Source: Saturnia japonica (Eukaryota > Arthropoda > Insecta > Lepidoptera > Saturniidae). Taken from it: 64,000 nucleotides of DNA. Under the pieces are notes generated by a model, which did not search any database, had not been told where the DNA came from, and saw only the letters and a list, made by a program, of their open reading frames with translations. Position numbers and translations under genes: made by a program. The stretch is from positions 6,780,501 through 6,844,500 of the forward strand of contig CM065321.1 in the NCBI GenBank assembly GCA_033032175.1, read 5' to 3'. Of this stretch, positions 12,620 to 23,800 are shown piece by piece; within the stretch, counting starts at the first letter, position 1; the number at the start of each line of letters is the position of its first letter.

Positions 12620-13290
12620 ATACTTAGATCGGCAATGGGTAGATTTGGGCGAGCCGAAAAACAAAATAAATTAGCGTGCGTGTAATAGTGCTGTGCTATA
12701 CCATGTAGTGACTAGGTCTTAATGTCGATATTGATACACGTGTCATTGATTTTATCTCACTTAGCAAATACGCATTAAGTAAAAATTTATATACTCTAGC
12801 TGCGCCAACAACTTCTTTCGCGTGAAAATTACTAATTACATTACATACTAATTAAAAAAACAGCGGAAAAATGTGCAGGTGTAATGAAATTTAACATTAC
12901 ATCGGCGATTTAACCGTGTTTTTCATGCTTTGTGTATTTTTTGGATTCCTGAGACACAGCGTAGTACTCACGCTTAGCCTTGCCTCACAATCTCTAATTT
13001 TGATCGATTGATAGTTTGCAATACGCTGTGAATTTAACCTAATATGTCGTTCCTACAGGTTTCTTGAGCGCGTAAACTTTTTTCGTATTCAAAATACAAT
13101 TTAAACAAACTCACAATACTGCTCTATGAATGTAGTGTTGTCATGATTACAGTTTCTTCCTCTATGGACCTTTTGTAGATTTCGTCTTTTATATCGCATA
13201 TTGTTTCCGCTTAGGTTTTAAAAACAGAACTGTCATGGCTCAGGATACGAATCGCTTATATACAAAATAAAATATCCATTATCAAAGTAA
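12620..13290. other. Intergenic, nothing recognised
   Basis: AT-rich. A GCTGTGAATTTAACCTA word at 13025 recurs at 51704, hinting at a weak shared repeat, but it is too short to annotate. Confidence 0.35.
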
Positions 13291-13291
13291 T

Positions 13292-13505
13292 CAAGCGAGG
13301 TGGTAGGGTATATGTACCCGACTGGATCGCGACCACAATGCAAATGATCATAAACTTGTCACAGTGTCTCTCTTTTGGTATGTCGTGTTTCGGTATTAGG
13401 CAGAGTATATCCAACTTGTTAAGAGGCTTCATTACAGGCCGGCATAGACTGTCAATCGATCGATTGTCGCCGTTGTTTTTGGGTTGTAGGTACTGTACAT
13501 ACCAT
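13292..13505 (+). repeat. SINE-like repeat family S3, copy 3
   Basis: GACTGGATCGCGACCACAAT, TATGTCGTGTTTCGG, CAGGCCGGCATAGACTGTC and ATTGTCGCCGTTGTT appear in the same order at 39228-39430. Confidence 0.65.
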
Positions 13506-13566
13506 CAGGTATAATACCGTCACTTTTCTGAGCTATTATTAAAAAAACACACACAATTATTTTCTT

Positions 13567-14031
13567 ATCTATACAATTAATAAAATTGAAGTGTCTGTTT
13601 GTAATGTCAAAATATCAGTTTTTTTACTAAATGCATATGAAAATATATACGATACTTACAAAAAAACATCCATTTAAAAAAATTTATCTGTCTGTCTATC
13701 TGTTTGTTCCGGGTAATCTTCGAAACGGTTGGACCGATTCTGACGGGACTTTCACTGATAGATAGCTGATGATATAAGAAGGTACCTAAGGCTACTTTTA
13801 TTTTAGAAAAAGAAAGTAAGAGCAAGAGCAAATAAGAGATATAGCAAATTAATGTACTACATAATTATAGGCATTAAAAAGACCTACAAAAAAGTCCGGA
13901 GAGTATACATGTATCTTCTAAGGAATACCCACAATAAGCATTTTTGACTTTAAAATAGCTGGGGGCGGGGGAGCAAAATTTGCGCGGGCATTCTGTAGTC
14001 CACGTGAGCGAAGCCGCGGACACAGTTAGTA
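13567..14031 (-). repeat. Interspersed repeat family A, copy 3
   Basis: Full-length reverse copy: starts at the ATTAATAAAATTGAAGTG end and finishes at GAAGCCGCGGACACAGTTAG. Contains the CGAAACGGTTGGACCGATTC word. No coding capacity. Confidence 0.75.
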
Positions 14032-14334
14032 TTACAGTAAAGTATTTAGCCGAGTTATTTGGTAATCACTTATCATAAAGTGATCTGGCCAAACATACTC
14101 TACTGACAATCTACAATTTGCATTATAAGAATGCAACATTTTACTAATTAGACTAATAAATAATGATGAAACTTAAACACATTATCACAAAACTAAAAAA
14201 ACACCCAGTAACTTCGCCTTTGAACGCATAATTTACGTTACCATTCGGTTTGACCAATAGCATTGGTTTTGAGATTTTAAATTCCCTCATATTTTACCCT
14301 TCTGCTAAAAGGGAGGGTTATATTTTCGAACATA

Positions 14335-14475
14335 TGCATGTATGTCTATTTCATGGATTTTAGCATATGAGGTGTCTTAATTATTATGGGAGTGACATAG
14401 GCTATAATATAATATTGAAGTAGGATGTCTGGGAATCAAATATAAACCAAAAATAGAAGTTTTTTTAACCTTATG
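14335..14475 (+). repeat. Dispersed repeat family F, copy 2
   Basis: GCATGTATGTCTATTTC, TTTTAGCATATGAGGTGTC, TGGGAGTGACATAGGCTAT and GATGTCTGGGAATCAA match 51030-51205 in order. Confidence 0.6.
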
Positions 14476-14831
14476 CATTTTTGTTGCAGTCGGGTTTTTG
14501 TTTCCTTTTTAATAATTTATTAACACAGTTTTATCGAATATCTATACACAAGAGGCGGATAAAAAAAAAAAAATTGTAGGCTGTGTAATTCTACAGTAAT
14601 AAAGAGTCCAAATAAAAATATTTCACGTTTGCTTGCTAAAAAACCAATCAATATAAATTATCTATAATCAAGCCATATTTTTAATGAGGTACTCAGAGAA
14701 GAGCACCATTTATTGACAATTGTTTATGCTTTTATCAAATTGATTCATCCTTGTACAATTTCACCTGATTTCTGAGTATTTCTTGCTCTAATTCACTTAA
14801 TTATCATCTTAAACGAAAATCTAAATTAATA

Positions 14832-16070
14832 ATAGGTCTTTACCTATGAAATTGCCATTCTGCAGTACTGGCCATTTCAAATCAAAATAATTTTTGTTTG
14901 GCTAAGAATTCTAATTTCAAATTAATTTTAATTTAATAACATGGATTTCTTTTTCCAAACGTAATCATTTGTTTATTGATTAGTGTTACATTTTCATCGC
15001 ATTTCAATCTTTTTTGTCATCATGGATACGTTAAAAATTCGAGTAATTATGGAATATGAGTACCGTCGTGGCAGCAACGCGGCACAAGCGGCACGCAACA
15101 TCAACGACGTTTACGGAGCTAATACTACAAACCAACGCACCACCTGTTATTGGTTTTCTCGCTTCCGTTCTGGGAATTTCGACCTGAAAAATGAACCTCG
15201 CGGTCGTCCGAAGGCTTTGGTCGACAATGATGAATTAAAGGCGATTGTGGAAGCTGATGATACACAATCTACGGCTGAATTAGCAGCAGCTTTCGACGTT
15301 AGCGTCAAAACAATATTGGTCCATTTGCATCAAATTGGCAATGATCGCCAGCGCGAAGTACGCGTCGAGACGTGCCTTGCACTGCTCAACAAACACACAA
15401 ATGAAGGAATTTTGAACCGCATTGTTACCTGCGATGAAAAATCGATTCTGTTTGATAACCGCAAGCGCTCAGCAAGTTGGTTGGATCCTGGTTCAGCACC
15501 TAAACAATGCCCTAAACGAAAACTTACCTACCCCTAGAAATATGATGGTCACTGTTTGGTGGTTTGATTCATCACAGCTTCTTACTAAACGGGGTGAGCA
15601 TTACTGCAGATGTGTACTGTGAAGAACTGAACACAATGATGGAGAAGCTGGCACATCTCCAACCAGCATTGGTCAATCGCTCGTCTCCGCTGCTTCTGCA
15701 CGACAACGCGCGACCTATACTGCACAGCAGACGGTCTCCAAGTTGCAAGAACTGGGGTTGGAAGTTCTCCGTTATCCGCCCTACTCACCAGACCTTGCGC
15801 CTACAGACTACTACTTTTTCCAGAATTTGGATAACTCCTTGGCGGGAAAAAAATTCAATACCCGAGAGGCAGTACAAAATGCCTTTGAAGAATTTGTTGC
15901 CTCTCGTCCAGCTGATTTCTTTAAGAAGGGCATCAATAAACTGCCACTGCGCTGGCAAAGATGCTTTGATTGCATGGGTGATTACTTCGATTAATACAAA
16001 TAAAAAATACATGAAAAAAATTCGTTTAAATTTTTTCATACAAAACGGCAATTTCACAGTAAAGACCTAA
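14832..16070 (+). mobile_element. mariner element, 1239 bp, defective
   Basis: Inverted ends read (A/T)TAGGTCTTTAC...TGAAATTGCC at 14832 and, reversed, at 16040-16070. TA target duplications flank it at 14830-14831 and 16071-16072. Length fits an almost complete mariner (about 1.3 kb). The end sequence and the protein suggest the cecropia-type branch of Tc1/mariner, which is common in Lepidoptera. It carries a broken transposase and so cannot move on its own. Confidence 0.93.
15022..15991 (+). pseudogene. mariner transposase, frameshifted
   Basis: Cut-and-paste DNA transposase of the D,D34D type. The N-terminal helix-turn-helix region is open from the ATG at 15022 (an upstream in-frame ATG at 14983 seems less likely), with WFSRFRSGNFDLKNEPRGRP near 15154-15213. 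The first catalytic Asp is in TCDEK at 15433, the second in LLHDNARP at 15702, the third in DLAPTDYYFF at 15806. The coding frame changes at least three times (near 15535, between 15550 and 15600, and between 15705 and 15745). One base is missing between the second and third Asp. About 14 residues around the conserved WVPHEL motif are also missing near 15342. Not functional. Confidence 0.92.
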
Positions 16071-16637
16071 TAACACTTGGCAAAGTGATAATTTTAATTT
16101 TCCAGATCAGAAACAATTTTTATGTCATTCACTGAAAGTTTAAGCCATATTAAAAGTTGAAATCAAATCAAATAGCAGTTTTAAACTGCTACATAAAATA
16201 TAACAATATCAAATAAAAAGAGTCAGAGTACACAAATATACCTCAAACACTCAAAAAGGATTTTTATAAATATACCAAGTATTTTTTTTAATAAATAACA
16301 CCAGCTGACATGATTTTCCTTGTCCAAGAAATAATTAACTTTTTCCACTAATTTTGTAGTGCTGATTACAAAATCCTACCTAATTTCATCTTATCACATC
16401 AGATTTTTAGTAAAATTAAATTGAATTATTGAGTTTTGGCGCTCTCTCCTTGAATTAAGCGACTTCTCGTGAGAAAATATATTAGTTGGAACAGCGACAC
16501 TCTCATTTAAAATGTGTTACATGGAAATAAGCCGTTATAGTTACTTTGGTTACAAACTTTTTACTGAAATCAGTGTGATTATTAAAAAAAAATTGTTTAC
16601 GTTATACTTTTGGTATTTTATATTTAATTAATGATTT

Positions 16638-16997
16638 GTGGTTGAAAAACGTCTAAAAAACATAATGTCTTCAAGAAAGTGTCATAATAGTCCAGATACA
16701 TTTTGTTACATTTGTGGAAACTTTATGACTTCAAAGCAAAAACTGAAAATTACTGAGTTTTTAGATAATATGTATAATGGTTATTTTGGCTTCAAAATAC
16801 AACTAAAATCGTGGACTCCGCAGTTAGTTTGTACTAGCTATTTGTGTTGTACAATGAAGGCAGTGGACATACCGCAAAAGTCTCAAATCAAATCTCTACC
16901 TTTTGGTAGACCCATGATTTGGAGAACGCAAGCCAATCATATTGATAATTGTTATTCTTGCTGTACCATTGTGAAAGGTTTTAATGCTAAAAATTAA
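16638..16997 (+). pseudogene. N-terminal piece of an uncharacterised transposon protein (Cys-rich)
   Basis: Open frame with the likely start at 16665 (MSSRKCHN) or the ATG at 16638. It carries CYICGNF near 16705, a YFGFKIQ...SWTPQLVCTSYL segment, then LPFGRPMIWR, NHIDNCYSCC and a GFNAKN end. The spaced Cys pairs and the SW-P--VC and PM-WR words mark a family found many times over in arthropod genomes, which I recognise but cannot name. The usual catalytic middle is missing; the frame stops right after GFNAKN. Possibly a zinc-binding DNA-recognition domain (inference). Confidence 0.6.
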
Positions 16998-17104
16998 AAT
17001 AAGATAGCCTACGCAAATGTAACCTCAGTTACACGTCCCATTCCACACAGTTCCAAGTTCAATATCTGATTTCAGCTCAACATCATCAGAACAAAAAATT
17101 GGGG

Positions 17105-17368
17105 TGTAATATGAGTATAAAACTCAATTTTTTACATTCACATGTGGATTTTTTCCCTGATAATCTTCGTGATTATAGTAAAGAACAGGAAGAAAGGTTC
17201 CACCAAGACATAAAAACTATGGAAACAAGGTGCCAAGGTCGATGGAATGTAAATATGATGGCTGATTACTGCTGGTCTACAAAACATGATATTATTGATG
17301 ATTCTCATAAAAAAATTACACCAAGACATCATTCTATCACTAAACGTAAAAGATGTCACTCAAAATAG
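17105..17368 (+). pseudogene. C-terminal piece of the same uncharacterised transposon protein
   Basis: Open from about 17102, reading CNMSIKLNFLHSHVDFFPDN, then GERFHQD-like EERFHQDIKTMETRCQGRW, NMMADYCW and a Lys/Arg-rich tail. In intact relatives these words lie several hundred residues after the N-terminal Cys-rich part. Here barely 100 bp separate the two, so the core was deleted. Confidence 0.6.
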
Positions 17369-17554
17369 CCCTGTAGCAATGTGTATTGTACTTGATATTT
17401 TCTTTGTAAGTTTTCAAATATATGTATTTATAATGTAATAATTGATTTTTTCTTAAAATTTTCAAATAAACACTTTTTCCTTTTTGTAAAAAAACCTGAT
17501 GTGATAGAGTAATTATGTAGGTATTTTTGTGTTCAAAATACTATAAATTAGCGA

Positions 17555-18422
17555 TATGTTTCACTGAAATCAAAACAACGTTCAAAAAGTTTTCATTTGT
17601 CGGCCGGTGTAATATGTTTCACATATTGCTAAACAAATATCCTAAATAATAAAATATTAAATTCGAATTTACTATCCCGGCAACTCATTAATTCGCTCCA
17701 GTAATACAATATTAACAATAACTAAGTGTAGAGAAACGAAGACTTCATTGGTCATAAAAGTATATAGAAATATTATTTTAATATTGAGTTTGTAAAAAAG
17801 TAATAAGTATAAAACTGAGTATTTTTCTATTGCATTGAAATATGAAAAAAATACTTATTTGTACCTACTCAGTTTAAACTTGTTCTGTGTAAGTACACAA
17901 AGAAATAAAATTTAATTTACTGTACCGTGATATTATCAATGAACTATAAACTGATAAACGAATAGTACTTTATATTTGTGAATCAATCACATTCAAAATA
18001 GAAAGCTTTCAGTCACCTACCTTCCTGTGCTGTCCTGTACTGATTCTTCTTCTAGAAGTTTTTTTTTCACAGACTAAAACTGTATAATGTCCAAATACAC
18101 TTTACTATAAAGTCCTCGACAAATGATAATTATTATTTTTTCGTACACATTAAAAAATAGTGCAGATCACTGATCAATACTGAAAAAATCAACTTCAAAG
18201 AACGACAACCAAACGTCGGCATTTACAACAATAGAACGTATCTTGAATTGCTTAGAAAAGTCATCAATAATCAGAAGTCAATGTACAATGTACCTACTGA
18301 TAGTTTCAAAAAAAGTCAATAAGAGTTTGAAACTATTTTCTAATGAAATATTTAAAATACTGTTTCTACACATGAATATATAATTTTTAACATAATATTT
18401 TAAACAAAATCTGTACTCTAGA
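17555..18422. other. Intergenic, nothing recognised
   Basis: AT-rich, no shared repeat or coding frame noticed. Confidence 0.45.
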
Positions 18423-18919
18423 TTCTATACAATTAATAAAATTGGTTAGGGAAATGTCTGTTTGTAACTTTGTAATGTCAAAATAACATTTTTTTATTAA
18501 ATACATACTAGTATGAAAGTATATAATTTATGAAAGTAGTATGAAAGTATATACGGTACAATAAACCACCGATTTTTCCGGATAATCTTCGAAACGGTTG
18601 GTACAATTTTGACAGGAATTTCATTGGCAGATAGCTGATGTTATATGGAGTAACTTAGGCTACTTTTGTTCTACAAAAAGTATTAGGATACCGCGCAAAT
18701 AAAAAAAAACAGGTCATGGTGAATCAATTCGGGTGCATGGCTTACGCTAAGTAAATCATAAGAGATATTTCAAATAATTAATGTATTACATAATTGTAGA
18801 TGTTAACAAAACCTATAAAAAGGCTAGCGAGAGTATATCTTCTAAATATCTGATTCATGAGTGTGCCCAATCAATGGCATTCTGTAATGCACGTGAGCGC
18901 AATCGCGGGCACAGCTAGT
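18423..18919 (-). repeat. Interspersed repeat family A, copy 4
   Basis: Reverse copy from TCTATACAATTAATAAAATT to GCGGGCACAGCTAG. A GTATGAAAGTATATA word is locally duplicated at about 18510-18551, an internal slip. Confidence 0.72.
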
Positions 18920-19696
18920 TTACAATAAATTGTTTGCTGATACAGTAAATTTACGTGCTATAGCAATAAAATTAATCATTAGTCTGTTTTCTATTATCAT
19001 ATATTTTAATAGGTAATAAAGGTGATCCTATTCATAAACACTTATTTAAACTCATTTTATACCAACTTGGAAAACACAAAAGGGAAATAAAAAGATTTCA
19101 AGTAACAACAGTACAATAAATTACTTAAACTCAATCTGTGTAATAATAATGTTAGGCTTAAAAGAAGTGTATCTAGTGGCCTTAACAATAAAAAATCAGA
19201 TTATATTCCAGTTACCCACCATCTGAGATTTTTTTACAAGGAGTTTTTTTTTTATTTGTATCAGTTCTGAGAGCAGACATACCGGTTTTATTTAGTTTAA
19301 ATTCCCCTATCTCCCTTTTTTATATGGGCTACAAGATTTTAAAATTGTTTGATATAGGTAGGTACCTATAGCTTATTCATCATATTACTTAATTATAACA
19401 TTTAGCATAGCCCTTGCATTTAACTACTATTTTAAATTTAATACACCTGAAGTCTTAATAAAATATTTTTTTAGGTTTTTAATTGATATTATTTTTTATA
19501 TTCTTCTGAGCAAACCTTTTCGTTTGATACCCATAGCATGCGGGTGTATAAAAAACAAACTAGTGCGCCGTATTGGATTAGAATGACGACACTTAGCTAA
19601 CCATGTATTGTTATCCAAACTAAGTGTGTATACAAAATTACAGTTTTATCGGTTGGGGATAACTGTTTTAAAACTCTGTTACAATATTTGAACCAT
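18920..19696. other. Intergenic, nothing recognised
   Basis: AT-rich; no supported gene or repeat. Confidence 0.45.
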
Positions 19697-19765
19697 ACTA
19701 AGGTCGCATACAGACACGTCGCGTCGTACGAACGCGAATGAATTAATGTCACAGAGACTATACGT
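19697..19765 (+). repeat. Half of a hairpin element (relative of 44463-44643)
   Basis: GTCGCATACAGACACG... then ACGAACGCGAATGAATT resembles the left arm GCTGCGTACAGACAGG...ACGAACGCGAATTAT of the hairpin at 44463. The right arm is not seen here. Confidence 0.4.
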
Positions 19766-19797
19766 ATGTACGTACGTACCTACACGTATATACGTCT

Positions 19798-19912
19798 TTT
19801 AAGGAACACTCACAATAAGCACTTTTGTCTTTAAAATAGACGGGAGGGGTGGAGTAAAATTCGCGGGCATTCTGTAATCCACGTAATTGAAGTCCCGGAC
19901 ACAGCTAGTACA
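19798..19912 (-). repeat. Interspersed repeat family A, copy 5 (fragment)
   Basis: Only the end with AAGGAACACTCACAATAAGC through GGACACAGCTAG is present, about 115 bp of a family of about 500 bp. Confidence 0.7.
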
Positions 19913-20539
19913 AAATATCATTGGCCTGTGGCAAGTTCCATAATAATATCGTAAACAGAGAAGGAAATACAAAGACACAACGTACAACCAGGTGTGAAAA
20001 AGCAATATTTTGGATAAATGTTATCATTGTATTCAGTTTCATTAAAATTTATCATGTTACGCACGCACAAAACACTGTTCTATGTCATATGTGTAATAAA
20101 ATGTTACTTTGTTTAATTCTTTAATAGTTGGAAAAAAACCACGACAAATAGTGTTTTCATTTTGTTGGTAAGTGTAGAGAATTTAGAGAGTGCTCTATCT
20201 CGATAATTTTGACAATTGTGTAACTTTTAGCACCAAAAAAGCGGTTACCGCGTTAGAAACAAAAATCCACGGCCTTTTTCTTTTGCTCTTTTGGTTTTTG
20301 TTTTTTGTATGTCGCTATTTCAGTTCTTAGTGAAAGAGTAAGTCAAATCATTAACTCTGTTACCTACTCGCTCTACGGTTTGAATAGTGGTTCTTAAGTA
20401 GCGTTCAAAAACCATTCTCACAGATTCGTTACCAAACTGTTCACTATTTATTAAAAACAGTAATCTATTTAATTTGAAAGCATATACGTACCAAAAAGTA
20501 TGTATGTAATCATAGCTAAAATTCATTTATTAAATTGTA

Positions 20540-20811
20540 ATTTGAACATAGAAGTAATTCTGTTGTTAGATATTTGAACGCACCCATTATATTTATCCCT
20601 TTCTTGCTCGACGTCATTCTCTCACGTTCGATGTGAGGTGTCAGTGAAGTGAAATATTCCTCATAGTTGTAAAATAATAATTACTAGTAAATCTTACAAT
20701 GTTACGTACATTTATTTCTTTTTATAATCATGTATTACTTTACTGAAAATATCATAGTGAAATTATCTTGTGTGGGTTTATTATAGCAGTTTTTTGTTTT
20801 CCGAGTTCATT
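20540..20811 (+). promoter_or_regulatory. Probable 5' UTR / promoter region of Rbcn-3A
   Basis: Single-copy-looking AT-rich DNA just before the start codon. An arthropod initiator-like TCAGT lies at 20641-20645, and no TATA box stands out near it. An acceptor-like pyrimidine tract and AG at about 20781-20788 leave open a 5' UTR intron. The ATG at 20812 was chosen because it gives the family's usual N-terminus (MNCHQVLSGA). Transcription start is a guess. Confidence 0.3.
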
Positions 20812-20898
20812 ATGAACTGTCACCAAGTACTAAGTGGTGCCTGTAATTCAGGAGATCAATGTTTTGCTGTTGGTTCTGTAGAAGGAATACCTTTTACT
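20812..20898 (+). CDS. Rbcn-3A: Rbcn-3A exon 1 (start codon)
   Basis: Residues 1-29. Begins MNCHQVLSGA and ends at IPFT, followed by donor GTAAGT; leaves phase 0. DMXL proteins share the HQVL-G-A start and the VGSV...PFTAY block split by this intron. Confidence 0.93.
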
Positions 20899-23800
20899 GT
20901 AAGTAATAAGTTTCAAGGACTAAGATTGTTGACGGACAGGCCTCGTGACCGCAGTACTCAAAGGTTTTAAATTTTTGATTTAGTTGTACTGCCTCAAACA
21001 GGAAAATCTCACTTAGATAAAAACCTGATATGCATAATTTTTCTTTTATACTTAGGTAATATCGATATCTTCGTTCCTTTGTCTTTGGAATTAACTATTC
21101 ATTATAATTAGTTACAGTGATAATTATTTGATGAAATAAGTTTCCTTGAATGTTAATTTGCATGTTTCATTCATACTAATTACAACAACTATATTATCTG
21201 AAAAGATTTTCATGCTCTGAGATTGAGACAGATAAAAGAGATATTACATAGTTTATGGTTTGGAAATTAATAAAAAAATCACTGTTAAATCATAATGTAG
21301 TTTCTTTAAATGAAACAATGTTTGTAAAGAATATACATTTTGAATGAATTACTTTATTATTTCAATTCATATAATAATTACCCTTTTTAGTAATTAGTGA
21401 ATTGTTTTTTGGACATTATTTAATTAATATACTCATTTAACATTTTCTGTTTTAACTTCAACTCACATTGATTAAATAACATTAATTATTCTTCTAATTT
21501 TTTTGTCTAATAAATATTTTACAAAATAAAATTAATAACAAATCTATTAAACTTAACAAAATAAGTCTTCTCTTAGTGAGAAATATAAAGACTGTAATGT
21601 TACACTTCAACATGATGATGTTTCAGTAGTATTATATTCTGAGTCCATATCACATGAACTTTTTGTTAAAAAAATATGGTCATGTAACCATAGAATTTTC
21701 TAATGTTCACTTTTCTAATTACTACCCTAAAGTAAAAAATCTATCACCAACCATCCATCTGTATTCCAGTAGAAATATTTTGATACTATAACAATTCTTG
21801 GGGGTTGAGTTATAACAATAATTATACACACAGCTTATCATTAATAAAAATAAAACTTTCTTTTGCCTGGTTGCCTGCCTTAAATATTTACCTAAAGATT
21901 GTTATTACAGGCTTATGCAGCAGGATGTAATATTGTCATCTTAGCTTCGAACTTTGAAAGAGTCCAAATAATACCGGGAGCTATCCATGGCTATGTACGC
22001 ATTGGTTCACTAGATTGCAGTACAGATACTGGAAAAATTGCTGCAGCATATGGAGCTGAAGTTTGTATATTTGAACCAACACCTCTAATTCATTCAGCAG
22101 CTACTACTCATGTAAGTAAAAAATATTTCTGATTAATTATCATAATCATCCTTTGTTATTTTGACATGGAGCTTCATTATATAATATGTAATTGTGGATT
22201 TTGGCATTCCATATTTAGGTAATGCTAAATATTTGGTTATTTTAATTATGAATTAATGGAGTTATTTTCAAATTATTATACAAAAATTGTAGTTTTGACA
22301 AATGCAGTATATTATTGCGCTAAAAAAAATACTATGCACAGATTTCTGTCTTTTTGATTACTACTTATCTTTTAACAATCTACATACTTAAAAAAAACTT
22401 TAAGAGAATAAAGCATTGCGCAACTATTGCTATAATTAGTCAAATATATCAATAACACCAACCTAAAGCAATACACTAACTTACCTAACACTGACTTGTG
22501 CATATTAGGAGTTATGCAATTTTTGAAAATTGACATTTTAGAGAGACAAGCATCTTAGCATTCCATGGATTCACAGGGTGGGTGCCGGGTTCATTGTGTG
22601 GCAGACAGAGAGAAAACGAGCAGCCCCTGGGACTTGTGACTCAGGTGTCGGTTTAACGGGCCCCCTTATGATGCACATCAGCGCTCACTTTGACTGCCTG
22701 CGATACCCACCCTGCCAAGCTAGATTTGGTAAGGGCCTGTTAATGCTGCTTTGGATACCTGTTCTAAAATAGAACTTACTGCAGTTTTCAACAGACCCGA
22801 GACCTTTTAACAAGTTATAGAGAAATTTCGTTCGAATACCTCTCGTCCCCACTTCCACCGCATACAAGTTATTCCACCGCATAGCCGTTTTTGGTTAGCT
22901 CATTACATAGATCGTAATATTTATTCATTTTTATTTTGTGGTCTTTACATATATTAGTTTCCCACAGTACAGTAAGCTCCACAAGTACTATATGCTTTAT
23001 TTCTCGAGAATAAAGAAATATGTCCGGTCGGAAACACCCACATCCTCTGGTATTTTATAATGCTTTTCATATGTGTCCACTAAAATAGTCCAATCAGGTG
23101 CAGAACCTACCTAGGTTCTCAATCTTATTGAGAAGGGCTTATTTTTAGCATTTACCATTGAGCCTTTTTTTATTAAGTTAATTTGTCTCCTTTAATTAGG
23201 CAGGAGACCAGTCATATAACAAGCTACGCCACTTTAGTCACATAGTCCCAAATGAAGGGCGCGTTTAGTTACAAATCAGGGGAAAAAATTGTACAATAAG
23301 AATATTTTGCATGAGAAGATAATTTTTTTACCCATCTTAGATGTCTTTGTTATATGTTATGGACACATATTTCTATGTCAAAATAGTTTTGACTTGTCTT
23401 TTTACAATAAGTATAAACAATAACTACTACCTTATACTTATGTTTTTACGTTGCGGATAAACATACATGAGATAATTATTTAAGACATGATTGTATATTT
23501 TTCTTAAAAATCGTTATTTTCTTTAGTTTCTTGCCCCAATTAAACATCTTTTGTACGTATTTGTATAAAAGTGTACACCGAGCTACACAAATTCGACATA
23601 AGGGGTTATTACATTGTACGATCTTCCACAACCGATTTTCGGGGGGGTGGGGGGGGGGGGCTTAATTGCAGGATTGTGCAGCGCAATTACACCACACTGC
23701 CATTCCGGCCTCTATCTTACAAAGCTACAATATCGTACTGCTATCTTAGTTTAAAAACGAACGCCAAGAGATACATACATATGTTATCATTGCGCTTACA

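Larger units (their letters stand above)
16343..17553 (+). mobile_element. Unnamed DNA transposon, internally deleted, with diverged inverted ends
   Basis: 16343-16410 and the reverse complement of 17487-17553 share CTAATTT-TAGT, ACAAAA-TCCTAC-TAATT and T-TATCACATCAG-TTTTT in the same order, so the two ends are inverted copies. Between them lie two ORF pieces of one arthropod transposon-type protein family. I did not find a clean target duplication, so the outer limits are approximate and the superfamily is not assigned. Confidence 0.65.

Noticed and set aside
12000..14500. A CRISPR-like or satellite array.
   Set aside because: Repeats here are dispersed and of mixed orientation, with no regular spacing; eukaryotic context.
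1..20500. A second host gene upstream of Rbcn-3A.
   Set aside because: All longer ORFs coincide with repeats or transposon proteins. Short exons of an unknown gene cannot be excluded, but none can be supported.
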